A DNA stretch of 64,000 nucleotides. Origin: Bryobacteraceae bacterium. GTDB taxonomy: Bacteria; Acidobacteriota; Terriglobia; Bryobacterales; Bryobacteraceae. The notes under the pieces were generated by a model. It ran no database searches. It had not been told where the DNA came from and was given only the letters and a program-made list of their open reading frames with translations. This document shows, piece by piece, positions 17,899-29,494 of the stretch. Both the position numbers and the translations under genes were made by a program. The stretch is from assembly GCA_026002855.1 (NCBI GenBank), contig BPGD01000001.1:4224001-4288000 (forward strand), written 5' to 3'. Each line of letters begins with the position of its first letter. Position 1 is the stretch's first letter.

Positions 17899-18687
17899 TC
17901 AGACGCGGATGGTTCCCCTGAGATAGAGAACCGCGCTGCCGGCGATTTCGACCCGGTCTCCCTTCCACTCGCAGAAGAGGTCGCCGCCGCGCGCGGAGAC
18001 CTGACGGGCGCGGAGGGCGGAGCGGCCGAGCCGCTGCGCCCAGTAAGGAGCGAGCGTGCAGTGGGCGGAGCCGGTGACCGGGTCTTCGGGCACGCCCTGG
18101 GCGGGGGCGAAGAAGCGCGAAACAAAATCGTAGCCTTCTGTTTCGGCGGGCGCGGTGGCGATGACGGCGAAGCGGTCTGCCTGCGCGAGGCGCGCCATGT
18201 CCGGCCGCAGCGCGCGGACCTCGCGCTCGCTGGAATAGACCACCATATAGTCGCGCGAGGCCCAGATTTCCACCGGGCGGCCGCCGAGCGCCTCGACGAG
18301 CCCCGGGCAAGGCTCGACGCGCTCCGGCGGGCGCGCCGGGAAGTCCATGGCCAGCAGATCCTGACGCCGTTCCACGGCGAGCGGCCCGCTGCGGGTATCA
18401 AACAGGACCCGCGCGAGTTGCGGCTCGAGGAACTCAAAGATGACGAACGCCGAGGCCAGCGTGGCGTGGCCGCAGAGGTCGACTTCCGTCTCGGGAGTGA
18501 ACCAGCGGAGCTTGTACCCGTCCCCGCTGCGGATGAAGAAGGCCGTCTCGGAGAGGTTGTTTTCGGCCGCGATGGCCTGCATGAGCGCATCGGGCAACAG
18601 GTCGTCGAGCGGCACGACCGCCGCAGGATTGCCCTCGAAGACGCGGCGCGCGAAAGCGTCCACCTGGTACAGGGTAAGTTCGGCCAT
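17899..18687 (-). CDS. PhzF-family isomerase
   Basis: A 262-residue PhzF/YddE-type protein. The N-terminus is diagnostic (LYQVDAFARRVFEGNPAAVV), with the catalytic glutamate in NNLSETAFF, the CGHATLASA motif of the fold, and DPVTGSAHCTLAPYW near the C-terminus. Family members catalyse isomerisations or act on small metabolites; physiological substrates outside phenazine synthesis are mostly unknown. The ATG at 18687 starts the conserved core; the longer frame to 18846 adds 53 residues overlapping the divergent peroxidase and lacks family support. Confidence 0.87.
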   Translation of the reverse strand: MAELTLYQVDAFARRVFEGNPAAVVPLDDLLPDALMQAIAAENNLSETAFFIRSGDGYKLRWFTPETEVDLCGHATLASAFVIFEFLEPQLARVLFDTRSGPLAVERRQDLLAMDFPARPPERVEPCPGLVEALGGRPVEIWASRDYMVVYSSEREVRALRPDMARLAQADRFAVIATAPAETEGYDFVSRFFAPAQGVPEDPVTGSAHCTLAPYWAQRLGRSALRARQVSARGGDLFCEWKGDRVEIAGSAVLYLRGTIRV

Positions 18688-18800
18688 ATCTTCAATGTAG
18701 CGGGCGGCAACCACGCGGTGCAGGAGTTGCGCACCGGAAATACTTGATTCTCTCTCCTGCGATTGCCGATGATGGGAGACGTAGTGGAGGGATGAGAACG

Positions 18801-19829
18801 ATGACTGGCAAGTGGATCCTGCCGATCGCCATTCTTTTTCTTGCACCGGCCGTAGTCGCGGTGGACATTCCCGAGAGCCGGCTGAGAATGTTCAAGCCGC
18901 TCCCGCCGGCGGCCGACAGCCAGAAGAATCCGATTACGCCCGAAAAGATCGAACTCGGGCGAATGCTGTATTACGAAACCCGCCTTTCGAAAAGCCACAA
19001 ATTTTCCTGCAACAGTTGCCACAAACTGGACCAGTACGGCGTGGACAATGAACCGACCAGCGAAGGGCACAAAGGGCAGCGCGGCGACCGCAATTCGCCG
19101 ACGGTTTACAACGCCGCGCTCCATTTTGCGCAGTTCTGGGACGGACGGGCCGCCGACGTGGAGGAGCAGGCCAAGGGCCCGATCCTGAACCCGGTGGAGA
19201 TGGCGATGCCGCATGAGAAGGTGGTGATCGCAACACTGAAATCGATGCCGGAATATGTGGCGATGTTCCGGAAGGCATTTCCGCAGGACAGGGATCCGGT
19301 CACATACGAGAATATGGCGAAGGCGATTGGCGCGTTCGAGCGCCGGCTGATGACTCCTTCCCGGTGGGACCGGTTCCTGCAAGGGGACAAGGCGGCGCTG
19401 AATGACGCCGAGAAGGCGGGGTTCCTGAAGTTTGTCGACACGGGATGCGCCACCTGCCACATGGGCGTGTGCATCGGCGGAACCATGTATCAGAAGCTGG
19501 GGCTGGTGGAGCCGTATCCGGGACTGAAGGACGAGGGGCGCGCCAAGGTCACCAGGCGCGAAGAGGACAGGTATTTCTTCAAGGTGCCGGGCCTGCGGAA
19601 CGTGGAGAAGACGTGGCCGTATTTCCACGACGGGTCAGTAGAAACGCTGAACGAGGCCGTCCGGCTGATGGCCCGCTACGAGCTGGGGAAGGACCTGTCG
19701 CCTGCCGATGTGACAGGCATCGTCACCTGGCTGAAGACGCTGACGGGCGAGATTCCGGCGGATTTCATCCGCCCGCCGAAACTTCCGCCTTCCACGGCGA
19801 AGACGCCGAAGCCTACGGAGAGCGACTGA
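18801..19829 (+). CDS. dihaem cytochrome c peroxidase (MauG/CcpA family)
   Basis: A 342-residue periplasmic protein with a Sec signal (ILPIAILFLAPAVVA). Two c-type haem motifs are visible: CNSCH (Cys70-His74) and CATCH (from Cys216), with the di-haem peroxidase landmarks GDRNSPTVYNAAL, FWDGRA and PYFHDGSVETL. It reduces hydrogen peroxide using electrons from small cytochromes, or acts as a MauG-like oxidase. The ATG at 18801 gives proper spacing from GGAGGG; ATG 18792 is too close. A DUF3365 haem protein gene starts 3 bp after its stop. Confidence 0.9.
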   Translation: MTGKWILPIAILFLAPAVVAVDIPESRLRMFKPLPPAADSQKNPITPEKIELGRMLYYETRLSKSHKFSCNSCHKLDQYGVDNEPTSEGHKGQRGDRNSPTVYNAALHFAQFWDGRAADVEEQAKGPILNPVEMAMPHEKVVIATLKSMPEYVAMFRKAFPQDRDPVTYENMAKAIGAFERRLMTPSRWDRFLQGDKAALNDAEKAGFLKFVDTGCATCHMGVCIGGTMYQKLGLVEPYPGLKDEGRAKVTRREEDRYFFKVPGLRNVEKTWPYFHDGSVETLNEAVRLMARYELGKDLSPADVTGIVTWLKTLTGEIPADFIRPPKLPPSTAKTPKPTESD

Positions 19830-19832
19830 ACC

Positions 19833-20387
19833 ATGCGATGGATGGTGACGTTCCTGCTTGCCGGATCCGTGTCGGCACAGGCGCCGGAGCTCAGGGAACG
19901 GGCCGCGCAGGCGGCCCGCGAACTGGGCCAGGTGCTGATGGAGCTGCTCTCGCAGGAGATGGCGCGGGGCGGTTATGAGGGTGCGGCGCGGGCCTGTTCG
20001 GAGACAGCGCACACGGTGACGGAAGAGTTCGCCCGCGAGCGCGGGCTGGAGATCCGCCGCGTGAGCCTGAAGGCGCGCAATCCCAAGGACCAGCCGGACG
20101 AATGGGAAACCGCGCGCCTGCAGGAGTGGGAGAAGGCTCATAAACCCGGGCAGCCACCGGAGGAGATCTTCGAGATCGTCGAGGAAGACGGGCGGCGGTT
20201 TGCGCGCTACATGAAGCCCATCGTGGTGCAGCCGATGTGCCTGGGCTGCCACGGCCCGCGGGAGAAGCTGTCCGAGCCGGTGCGGGCCGTTCTGGAAGAA
20301 CGCTACCCGCGCGACCGCGCCACCGGTTACAAGGCTGGCGACCTGCGCGGCGCGTTCTCGGTGACGATGCGGGTTGAACAACGGTAG
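19833..20387 (+). CDS. DUF3365 (Tll0287-like) periplasmic haem protein
   Basis: A 184-residue exported protein (leader MRWMVTFLLAGSVSAQA). The Tll0287-like/DUF3365 fold is recognised by GYEGAARACSETAH, the RVSLKARNPKDQPDEWE segment, the haem motif CLGCH (Cys136) and the terminal YKAGDLRGAFSV. Such domains often act as haem-based redox or ligand sensors and occur alone or fused to kinases. Here it is encoded 3 bp after a peroxidase, which suggests a shared role in peroxide or redox handling. Confidence 0.85.
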   Translation: MRWMVTFLLAGSVSAQAPELRERAAQAARELGQVLMELLSQEMARGGYEGAARACSETAHTVTEEFARERGLEIRRVSLKARNPKDQPDEWETARLQEWEKAHKPGQPPEEIFEIVEEDGRRFARYMKPIVVQPMCLGCHGPREKLSEPVRAVLEERYPRDRATGYKAGDLRGAFSVTMRVEQR

Positions 20388-20531
20388 CACGGACCGTTTT
20401 GTTAAGGCGGGTAAAGACCAGGCCGGCAGGTAAACATCGACGGCGGCGGCACGTCTGTTCCGTTGAGGCGGCGGGCTCCGGCGAGCCTGGGCCGCGGAAA
20501 TCCGGAAAGGAAAGACGTAGGGGGATGCGAT

Positions 20532-21206
20532 ATGAAAAGACGGTCTGCACTGTTGGGATTGCTGGCGCCAGCGGGCGGGGCATGGGCGCAGAGAGGCTTC
20601 CGTGGCGGTTTTCGCGGTGGCTGGGCCGCTGGTTCTGCCGAAAGCCTGCCACTGGCCAATTCCGAAAGCGAGAAGCGGATCCTGGGCGTGATTGAAGAGG
20701 CATGGAAGGCTGGCGCGACCTACGCGAACGTGCCGAACGCCGACGGACGCATGCTGCGGCTGCTGGCGGAGGCGAGCCGGGCCAGGCATGTGGTTGAGAT
20801 CGGAACTTCGACCGGCATTTCGGGCATGTGGTTCTGTCTGGCGTTGCAGAAGACGGGCGGGCGGATGACGACATTCGAATACGACTCGAGGCGGGCGGCG
20901 ACGGCTCGAGAGCACTTCCGCAGGGCGGGTGTCGAACAGATTGTGACGATCGTGGAGGGGGACGCTCACCAAACGATTTCGCGGTTGAAGGAACCGTTTG
21001 ACATTCTCTTCATCGACGCCGACAAAGAGGGCTACGTCGACTACCTGAACCGGCTGTTGCCGCTGGTGCGGCCCGGAGGGCTGATTCTGGCGCACAACAT
21101 CGACATGGTGCCGGACTACATGCGGGCGGTGACGATGAACCCGGCGCTGGAGACGCAACTATTCCGGGAAGGCGGCGGGCTGGGGATCACGTTGAAGAAG
21201 CTGTAG
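20532..21206 (+). CDS. O-methyltransferase-family protein with export leader
   Basis: A 224-residue class I SAM methyltransferase fold. SAM-binding strand and loop VVEIGTSTGISGMWF, the acidic residue in TFEYDSRRA, and the catalytic/metal region FIDADKEGYVDYLNRLLPL are all present, as in catechol-type O-methyltransferases. Its first 25 residues (KRRSALLGLLAPAGGAWAQ) look like an export leader followed by a Gly/Arg repeat (RGGFRGGFRGGW type). SAM is not expected outside the cytoplasm, so either the leader is not used or the protein has another role. It follows the haem-protein pair by 144 bp. Confidence 0.8.
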   Translation: MKRRSALLGLLAPAGGAWAQRGFRGGFRGGWAAGSAESLPLANSESEKRILGVIEEAWKAGATYANVPNADGRMLRLLAEASRARHVVEIGTSTGISGMWFCLALQKTGGRMTTFEYDSRRAATAREHFRRAGVEQIVTIVEGDAHQTISRLKEPFDILFIDADKEGYVDYLNRLLPLVRPGGLILAHNIDMVPDYMRAVTMNPALETQLFREGGGLGITLKKL

Positions 21207-21237
21207 ACTCGCCTGCGGAACCTCCAGGCGGCGGGCG

Positions 21238-21561
21238 TCAGCCGGCAGCGGGATTGTTGTCCCCCCCGCCCTGGGAGCGCCGGTTCAGCCGGGCGCTGAC
21301 CATCGCCACGCAGGCCGAAAGGCCGAACCACGGCTGCCAATGGGATAGGGCGCCGTCCTCGATGAAGAAGTTGCGCGCGAGCCCCAGATCCTGGCCCAGC
21401 CGCCAGAGGGAGATCGCGAACAAAAGCGCCGCAACGGGCGAGAGAATGGCCCCCACGCCGCCCTCGACTTCCTGCCGGGTGAGCGGCCTGGGGGGCTCCG
21501 GGCTGCGCGCCGGCCGCTTCCCCTTCGCCGACCCCGGTTTCCACCGCATCCGGACGACCAT
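21238..21561 (-). CDS. small hypothetical membrane protein
   Basis: A 107-residue protein with a basic, proline-rich N-terminus (to about residue 30) and two hydrophobic segments: GAILSPVAALLFAISLW (about 37-53) and WQPWFGLSACVAMVSARL (about 75-92). A basic tail with GGG follows. No known family was recognised. It is divergent from the oxidoreductase gene at 21647, with 85 bp between the starts. The ATG at 21561 is chosen because the longer reading to 21783 overlaps that gene. Confidence 0.5.
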   Translation of the reverse strand: MVVRMRWKPGSAKGKRPARSPEPPRPLTRQEVEGGVGAILSPVAALLFAISLWRLGQDLGLARNFFIEDGALSHWQPWFGLSACVAMVSARLNRRSQGGGDNNPAAG

Positions 21562-21590
21562 AATGCCTTGCCGCTCCGAGTTGTTATAGA

Positions 21591-21607
21591 GTGTAGTGGG
21601 TCTACAC
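21591..21607. promoter_or_regulatory. dyad in the divergent intergenic region
   Basis: GTGTAG (21591-21596) and CTACAC (21602-21607) form a perfect 6-bp dyad with a 5-bp spacer, between two divergent genes and 40 bp before the oxidoreductase start. Size and location fit a repressor operator. No cognate regulator was identified in the window. Confidence 0.3.
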
Positions 21608-21646
21608 CCTTCTATTCGACTATCGGCTCGAAAGGAACGATTCTTT

Positions 21647-22813
21647 ATGAGCAAGCTGAAGGTAGCAGTGATCGGCGCCGGCTTCATGGGAAAGACCCAT
21701 GTCGAGAATCTCCGCCGGCTCGGGTTCGTGGAAGTGGCCGCCGTCGCCGGCGTCTCGCAGGAGGAGGCGGACCGCTTCGCCAAGGCCTACAACATCCCGA
21801 AAGCCACGGGAAATTACAAAGAAATCCTCGCCGACCCGGAAATTGCGGGCGTTCATATCTGCACTCCGAACGCGCTGCACGCGCCGATTGCCAAGGCGGC
21901 ATTGAACGCGGGCAAGCACGTGCTGTGCGAAAAGCCGCTGGCGCTTTCCGCCGCGGAAGCGAAGGAAATGCTCGAGCTGGCGGAGAAGAAGAAGCTGCAT
22001 CACGCCACCAATCACAACCTGCGTTATTACCCGGCCGTGCAGCAGGCGCGGGCGATGGTGGCGCACGGCGATCTTGGTGAAATCCTGGTAGTACAGGGCA
22101 CATATTCGCAGGACTGGCTGCTTTATGACACTGATTTCAACTGGCGCATCCTGAAAAAACACAACGGCCCGCTGCGGGTGATGGGCGACATCGGCTCGCA
22201 CTGGATGGACATGATCCAGCACGTCACCGGGCTTTCGATCACGGCGCTGTGCGCGGACCTCAAGATCGTGCACAAGACGCGCAAGCAGCCGAAGGTGGCG
22301 GTGGAGACGTTCGCCGGCAAGACGCTGAAGCCGGAGGACTATGACGAGGTGAAGATCGACACCGAGGATTTCGGCATGGCCCTGCTGCATCTGGGCGACA
22401 CCTGCCGGGGCGCGTTCACGGTGAGCCAGGTGTCGGCCGGCTGCAAGAACCGCTTTGAGTGGATGATCTGCGGGACCAAGGCGAGCGTGGCGTGGAACCA
22501 GGAGCGGCCTGACGAGCTGTGGATCGGGCGCCGCAACGAGCCCAACCAGATCATCATCAAGGACGGCAGCCTTTTCTATCCGGAGGCGGCCGCCTACGCC
22601 GACTATCCTGGCGGACACAGCGAAGGCTACGACGACAGCCACAAGCAGCTTTTCCGGCGCTTCTGGTCGCGAGTGCTGGATCCCTCGCTGCCGGTCGAAT
22701 ATCCGACGTTCGCCGACGGCCTGCGCGGCATGCAGTTGCTGGAGGCGGTGCTTGAGTCGCACAAGAAGCGCGCGTGGGTGAAGTGCGCGCCGGCCCGGAC
22801 AGGCCGCAAATAG
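21647..22813 (+). CDS. Gfo/Idh/MocA-family oxidoreductase (cytosolic)
   Basis: A 388-residue NAD(P)-dependent dehydrogenase-like protein without an export leader. The dinucleotide fold (KVAVIGAGFMGKTHVENL) is followed by the family motif CEKPLALSAAE and a C-terminal beta-sheet domain with GDIGSHWMDM. Members act on sugars, inositols or related polyols. ATG 21647 has AAAGGAA upstream and begins the conserved core. The gene is monocistronic: it has its own divergent upstream region with a dyad and ends in a strong intrinsic terminator. Confidence 0.88.
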   Translation: MSKLKVAVIGAGFMGKTHVENLRRLGFVEVAAVAGVSQEEADRFAKAYNIPKATGNYKEILADPEIAGVHICTPNALHAPIAKAALNAGKHVLCEKPLALSAAEAKEMLELAEKKKLHHATNHNLRYYPAVQQARAMVAHGDLGEILVVQGTYSQDWLLYDTDFNWRILKKHNGPLRVMGDIGSHWMDMIQHVTGLSITALCADLKIVHKTRKQPKVAVETFAGKTLKPEDYDEVKIDTEDFGMALLHLGDTCRGAFTVSQVSAGCKNRFEWMICGTKASVAWNQERPDELWIGRRNEPNQIIIKDGSLFYPEAAAYADYPGGHSEGYDDSHKQLFRRFWSRVLDPSLPVEYPTFADGLRGMQLLEAVLESHKKRAWVKCAPARTGRK

Positions 22814-22838
22814 GCTCTCCGGATTCTTCTCTCCCTGG

Positions 22839-22879
22839 CGGGTTGCCGCTGCGTTCCTGCGCTGCGGCAACCCGTTTTT
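22839..22879 (+). terminator. intrinsic terminator of the 21647 oxidoreductase gene
   Basis: CGGGTTGCCGC (22839-22849) pairs perfectly with GCGGCAACCCG (22864-22874), an 11-bp stem, and is followed at once by TTTTT (22875-22879). It lies 26 bp after the stop codon. This is a textbook Rho-independent terminator. Confidence 0.88.
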
Positions 22880-22897
22880 CGCTGTTGGGGGAGCGCG

Positions 22898-22942
22898 AAA
22901 AAACAGGAAGCCCCGGCGCTGTCTCGCGGAGCGGCGCCGGGG
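22898..22942 (-). terminator. intrinsic terminator of the recO-glyQ-glyS-ppdK run
   Basis: On the reverse strand CCCCGGCGC (22942-22934) pairs with GCGCCGGGG (22919-22911), a 9-bp stem. A run of six T follows shortly after (A-tract 22898-22903 on the forward strand), separated from the stem by seven bases. It stands 28 bp after the ppdK stop. Confidence 0.75.
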
Positions 22943-22970
22943 CCAGGCGGTTACCGATGTTCAGGCGGAA

Positions 22971-25724
<2,754 letters not shown>

Positions 25725-25773
25725 GGCACTTGGTTCTCCTGGTGCATCAGCAGATTGGTTGAGTTCCTGAAAT

Positions 25774-27846
25774 TCATCCGGTCGTTGTCGTCGTAACGAT
25801 CTCCGAAAAATCGGCGATCGAAGAAACCTCCTGGAAAAGCCCGCCAAGCAGGGCGAGGCGGTTGGCCCGCACGGCCTCGTCGGGCGCGTTCACCAGAACC
25901 CGGTCGAAAAAGGCGTCCACGGCGGGCCGGAGCGTGGCGATCGCCGCGAGCGCCTGGAGGTAATCGTCGGAGGCGCGCATCCGGCGGACGCCCGCAAGAA
26001 CGCGGCTTGCCTCCTCGTAAAGGGCCCGCTCCTCGGGGGCATCGAGCAACTCCGGGCGGACCTGGCCGCCCTGCCAGCCGGCCTGCCGGAGGATGTTGCG
26101 GATCCGCTTGAAGCTGGCGGCCAGGGGCTCGAAGTTCTCGGTCTGCCGCACAAGTTTCAGCGCGTAGAGGCGCGCTTCGACGTCGGGCAGCGTCTTCCAG
26201 TCGCCGGCGAGGACGGCGTTGACCTCGTCCCAGGCAAAGCCGCGCACGTCGCGGAAATAGTAGCGGACGCGGTCGAGGAAGAACTCCCACAGCGCCTGGG
26301 TCTGCTCCGGGCCGCATTCAGGGAAGTGCCGCTGCGTGGCGGCCATGCCCTCCTCAAGGGCGCGCTTCAGATCCACGCGCAACCGCCCCTCGACGAGGAC
26401 CTTCACCACGCCCTGCGCAGCGCGCCGGAGGGCGAACGGATCGCGGGAGCCGCTGGGGATGAGGCCGATGCCGAAGCAGCCTTCCAGCGTGTCCAGCTTG
26501 TCGGCCACGGAGAGGATCTGCCCGATCAGCGTGCGTGGGATCGGGTCGTCCATGCTCTGCGGCAGGTAGTGGTCATAGATGGCCGCGGCCACCTCCTCCG
26601 GCTCGCCATCGGCGCGGGCGTAAAGGCCGCCCATGACGCCCTGCAATTCGGGGAACTCCTTGACCATTTCGGTGATCAGGTCGGCCTTGCACAGCCAGGC
26701 GGCGCGTTCGGCCAGTTGTGCGTCCGCGCCCAGCCAGCCAGCCAGCCGCCGCACGCCGTCCACGATGCCGAGCGTCTTCTCCCAGTAGGAGCCGAGCCTG
26801 GCCTGGAAGGTGACATTGCGGAGCCGTTCGAGCCGGCTTTCGAGCGTCTGCTGACGGTCCAATTCCCAGAAGAAGCGCGCATCGGTGAAGCGCGCCTCCA
26901 GCACCCGCTCGTTGCCCTTGACGACATATCCCTTGCGGTCCGCCTTCATGTTCATGATGGCGATAAAGCGCGGCGCCAGCCGTCCCTCGCCGTCCTGCAC
27001 GGTGAAATAGCGCTGGTGATGGCGCATCACCGTGGTGAGCACTTCGCGCGGCAGATCGAGGAACCGTTCGTCAAAGCGGCCCATGACCGGGGTGGGAAAT
27101 TCGGTGAGGTAGACGAGATCCTCAAGCAGCGCCTCGTCGCGGACCCATTCAAGCCCTGTGCCACGAAGGAGCCTGCGGATGCCGGCCTCGATGCGCTGCC
27201 GGCGCCTGCCGGCGTCAACAATGACGCCGTTCTTTTCCAGCCGATCCTCGTAGGTGGCGTGGTCGAAGACGATTTCCTTCGCTCCCAGGCGCCGGTGGCC
27301 GCAGGTAAGCGCGCCGGCCGCGACGCCGGCGAAGGAAAATTCCACCACCTGATCGCCGAACAGCGCGGCGATCCAGCGGATGGGGCGGATGAAAGTCGGG
27401 CCGCCTTTGCCTGTCCAGTACATCGTCTTCGGCCAGGGGATGCGGCGGATCAATTCCGGCAGGATTTCGGCCAGAATTTCGCGCACCGGGCGGCCTTCCG
27501 TCCTTTTTCGCAGGGCGAAATATTCGCCCTTCGGCGTGATTTCCACGATCAAATCCGCCATGGTGACGCCGTTTTTCCGAGCAAATCCCTGCGCCGCGCC
27601 ATCGCCGGCGGACTTCGGCGGCCCGAGCACGAGCTCTTCTCGGTCCGGCTGCCGTTCAGGCAGCCCGTCGGAACGGAGCACCAGGCGGCGCGGCGTGGCG
27701 TCCAGCCGCAGCGCGCCGGGCTCAATGCGGTGCGATTCGCAGAGGTCGCGGAAGATCCGTTCCATCTCGCCCAGCGCCGGGCGGATCATCCAGTGGGGGA
27801 TCTCCTCGACGCCGATCTCGAACAGCAGCGGAAGCCTTCTGTTCAT
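25774..27846 (-). CDS. glyS: glycyl-tRNA synthetase beta subunit
   Basis: A 690-residue beta chain of the alpha2-beta2 glycyl-tRNA synthetase. The N-terminal signature [33 protein letters not shown], the HD-type region and [15 protein letters not shown], plus a C-terminal anticodon-binding segment, all fit. It recognises tRNA-Gly and is needed with GlyQ. Its start overlaps the end of glyQ by 4 bp (ATGA), typical translational coupling. The end of the gene runs into the ppdK upstream region with no separate promoter seen. Confidence 0.96.
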   Translation of the reverse strand: MNRRLPLLFEIGVEEIPHWMIRPALGEMERIFRDLCESHRIEPGALRLDATPRRLVLRSDGLPERQPDREELVLGPPKSAGDGAAQGFARKNGVTMADLIVEITPKGEYFALRKRTEGRPVREILAEILPELIRRIPWPKTMYWTGKGGPTFIRPIRWIAALFGDQVVEFSFAGVAAGALTCGHRRLGAKEIVFDHATYEDRLEKNGVIVDAGRRRQRIEAGIRRLLRGTGLEWVRDEALLEDLVYLTEFPTPVMGRFDERFLDLPREVLTTVMRHHQRYFTVQDGEGRLAPRFIAIMNMKADRKGYVVKGNERVLEARFTDARFFWELDRQQTLESRLERLRNVTFQARLGSYWEKTLGIVDGVRRLAGWLGADAQLAERAAWLCKADLITEMVKEFPELQGVMGGLYARADGEPEEVAAAIYDHYLPQSMDDPIPRTLIGQILSVADKLDTLEGCFGIGLIPSGSRDPFALRRAAQGVVKVLVEGRLRVDLKRALEEGMAATQRHFPECGPEQTQALWEFFLDRVRYYFRDVRGFAWDEVNAVLAGDWKTLPDVEARLYALKLVRQTENFEPLAASFKRIRNILRQAGWQGGQVRPELLDAPEERALYEEASRVLAGVRRMRASDDYLQALAAIATLRPAVDAFFDRVLVNAPDEAVRANRLALLGGLFQEVSSIADFSEIVTTTTTG

Positions 27847-28769
27847 GCCTGCACCTCCGCGGCCGGCTGCCGTTCGAGCAGATTCTGCTGATCGATCCAG
27901 CTCGCGGCCACGCCCACCGCAAGGCGGCGGACGCGCCCGATGACGGCCACGCGTTCGGTGACGCTGATGGCCCCGCGCGCATCCAGCAGGTTGAACGTGT
28001 GCGAGCAGTTCAGCACGTGGTCGTAGGCGGCCAGCAGGGGGAACCGCGTCTTTTCGCGGTAATCCTTCTCCGCGTCGAGGGCGCGGTATTCGTCAATCAG
28101 CCGCTGGGCCTCGGCCTCATGGAGCCGGAAGAGCTCCCAGAGCATCTTCACGTCGGCCTTTTCGAAGTTGTAGACGGAGAACTGCTGCTCTTCGAGGAAA
28201 CGGACATCGCGGTAGGTGACGCCTTCCACCCACTCGATGTCGAAAACGGACCTGCGGTCCTGGAGGAACGCCACCAGCCGCTCCAGACCGTAGGTAAGTT
28301 CGGCCGGCACGAGGTCGAGATCGACGCCGCCGCACTGCTGGAAGTAAGTGAACTGGGTGATTTCGAGCCCGTCGAGCATCACCTGCCAGCCGATGCCCCA
28401 GGCGCCAAGTGTTGGCGACTCCCAATTGTCTTCCTCGAACTTGAGGTCGTGCTGGTCGAGCCGGATGCCGATGGCCTCGAGCGACTCCAGGTAAAGATCC
28501 ATCACGTCGGCCGGCGCGGGCTTGAGGATCACCTGGAGCTGTGAATGCTTGTAGAGCCGGTTGGGGTTTTCTCCGTAGCGGCCGTCGGCCGGCCGCCGTG
28601 ACGGCTGGACGTAGGCGACCTTATAGGGCTTCGGGCCAAGCACGCGGAGGAAGGTTTCCGGGCACATCGTGCCGGCGCCGACCTCGACGTCGTAGGGCTC
28701 CTGGATGACGCAGCCCTGCTTTGCCCAGAACCGCTTCAGCTTGAAGATCGTTTCCTGATAGGAATCCAT
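27843..28769 (-). CDS. glyQ: glycyl-tRNA synthetase alpha subunit
   Basis: A 308-residue class II synthetase alpha chain that activates glycine. Diagnostic stretches are [58 protein letters not shown] and [20 protein letters not shown]. It is encoded 7 bp after recO and overlaps glyS by 4 bp. Length is normal for the family. The GlyQ/GlyS type, rather than the single-chain type, is usual in bacteria of this kind. Confidence 0.97.
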   Translation of the reverse strand: MDSYQETIFKLKRFWAKQGCVIQEPYDVEVGAGTMCPETFLRVLGPKPYKVAYVQPSRRPADGRYGENPNRLYKHSQLQVILKPAPADVMDLYLESLEAIGIRLDQHDLKFEEDNWESPTLGAWGIGWQVMLDGLEITQFTYFQQCGGVDLDLVPAELTYGLERLVAFLQDRRSVFDIEWVEGVTYRDVRFLEEQQFSVYNFEKADVKMLWELFRLHEAEAQRLIDEYRALDAEKDYREKTRFPLLAAYDHVLNCSHTFNLLDARGAISVTERVAVIGRVRRLAVGVAASWIDQQNLLERQPAAEVQA

Positions 28770-28776
28770 GCGGTGT

Positions 28777-29430
28777 TTAAAGCGCCTCCAACAGGGGAAC
28801 AGTGACGAGCCTGCGCTCGATGTGCGACTCGATTTCCTTCTCGAGGGCGCGCCGCAGGTCGGCCCCGCTGTCGCGGGTCCAGTCGATGGCGGCCAGGGCC
28901 GCCACCGGGGTTGTGGCCATCAACCGCGCCAGTTGCCGGCTGGCCTCGCTCCAGTTCGCCTCCGGCAGGAAACCACTGAGCCGCACCGCCCAGTAGGTGA
29001 AGTAGGTGACGGCCCGCCAGACGGCGGGCAGCAGCGCGGAGGCAGCACTGGAGCGCAGGTCTTCGAGGACTGCGTTCAGCAGCCGGTAAAATCGCTCGTT
29101 CGGCTCGGCCGGCGGCAGCAACTGCTCGCTTACCTCCGCAATGTAGTCCAGCGCCACGCCCGCCTCGTAGGAAGCGGAGAGAGCGAACTGACTCTGGATC
29201 AGCTCCGCTCCGTCCAGCCGGACCAGCTCGGCGTTCTCGCGCTGGTAGTAGGACACGCGCACCTGCGAGAGCCGTTCCAGAGCCGATCCGAAGGGACTCC
29301 TCATCCGGCGCGCCCGCTTGGCCGCTCCCCGCAGTTTGCCCTGATCCCGGGTGAAGAAGCTGACGATCAGGTCCCCTTCCTGGTAGGGGTAGGTGCGGAG
29401 AACATAGGCCTCACTCGAGCGGGCCGGCAT
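28777..29430 (-). CDS. recO: DNA repair protein RecO, short form
   Basis: A 217-residue RecO. The N-terminal OB fold ([20 protein letters not shown], then [17 protein letters not shown]) is well conserved and a helical domain follows. The C-terminal CxxC zinc-finger found in many RecO proteins is absent; no cysteine is visible in the protein. RecO loads RecA onto SSB-coated single-stranded DNA with RecR. The ATG at 29430 is the first possible start, because an in-frame TGA lies at 29442-29440. A 10-codon upstream reading frame overlaps this start. Confidence 0.85.
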   Translation of the reverse strand: MPARSSEAYVLRTYPYQEGDLIVSFFTRDQGKLRGAAKRARRMRSPFGSALERLSQVRVSYYQRENAELVRLDGAELIQSQFALSASYEAGVALDYIAEVSEQLLPPAEPNERFYRLLNAVLEDLRSSAASALLPAVWRAVTYFTYWAVRLSGFLPEANWSEASRQLARLMATTPVAALAAIDWTRDSGADLRRALEKEIESHIERRLVTVPLLEAL

Positions 29431-29443
29431 CCCTGGCGCTCAT
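29411..29443 (-). other. 10-codon upstream reading frame overlapping the recO start
   Basis: An ATG at 29443 encodes [10 protein letters not shown] then TGA at 29413-29411, in a different frame from recO. It has a better ribosome-binding site (AGAGGAA, five bases away) than the recO ATG, which lies inside it. It could be a leader peptide with coupled re-initiation at recO, or simply chance. Too short for codon-based support. Confidence 0.3.
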
Positions 29444-29494
29444 TTTTCCTCTACAGGTTATCACACACTGACGTCTCAAATCCGGATTGAAATG

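Noticed and set aside
17886-19628. 580-codon reverse frame spanning the PhzF and peroxidase genes
   Set aside because: It covers two well-supported genes in other frames and has low-complexity Arg/Ser/Pro text.
26326-27891. 521-codon forward open frame opposite glyS
   Set aside because: Antisense shadow of a conserved housekeeping gene.
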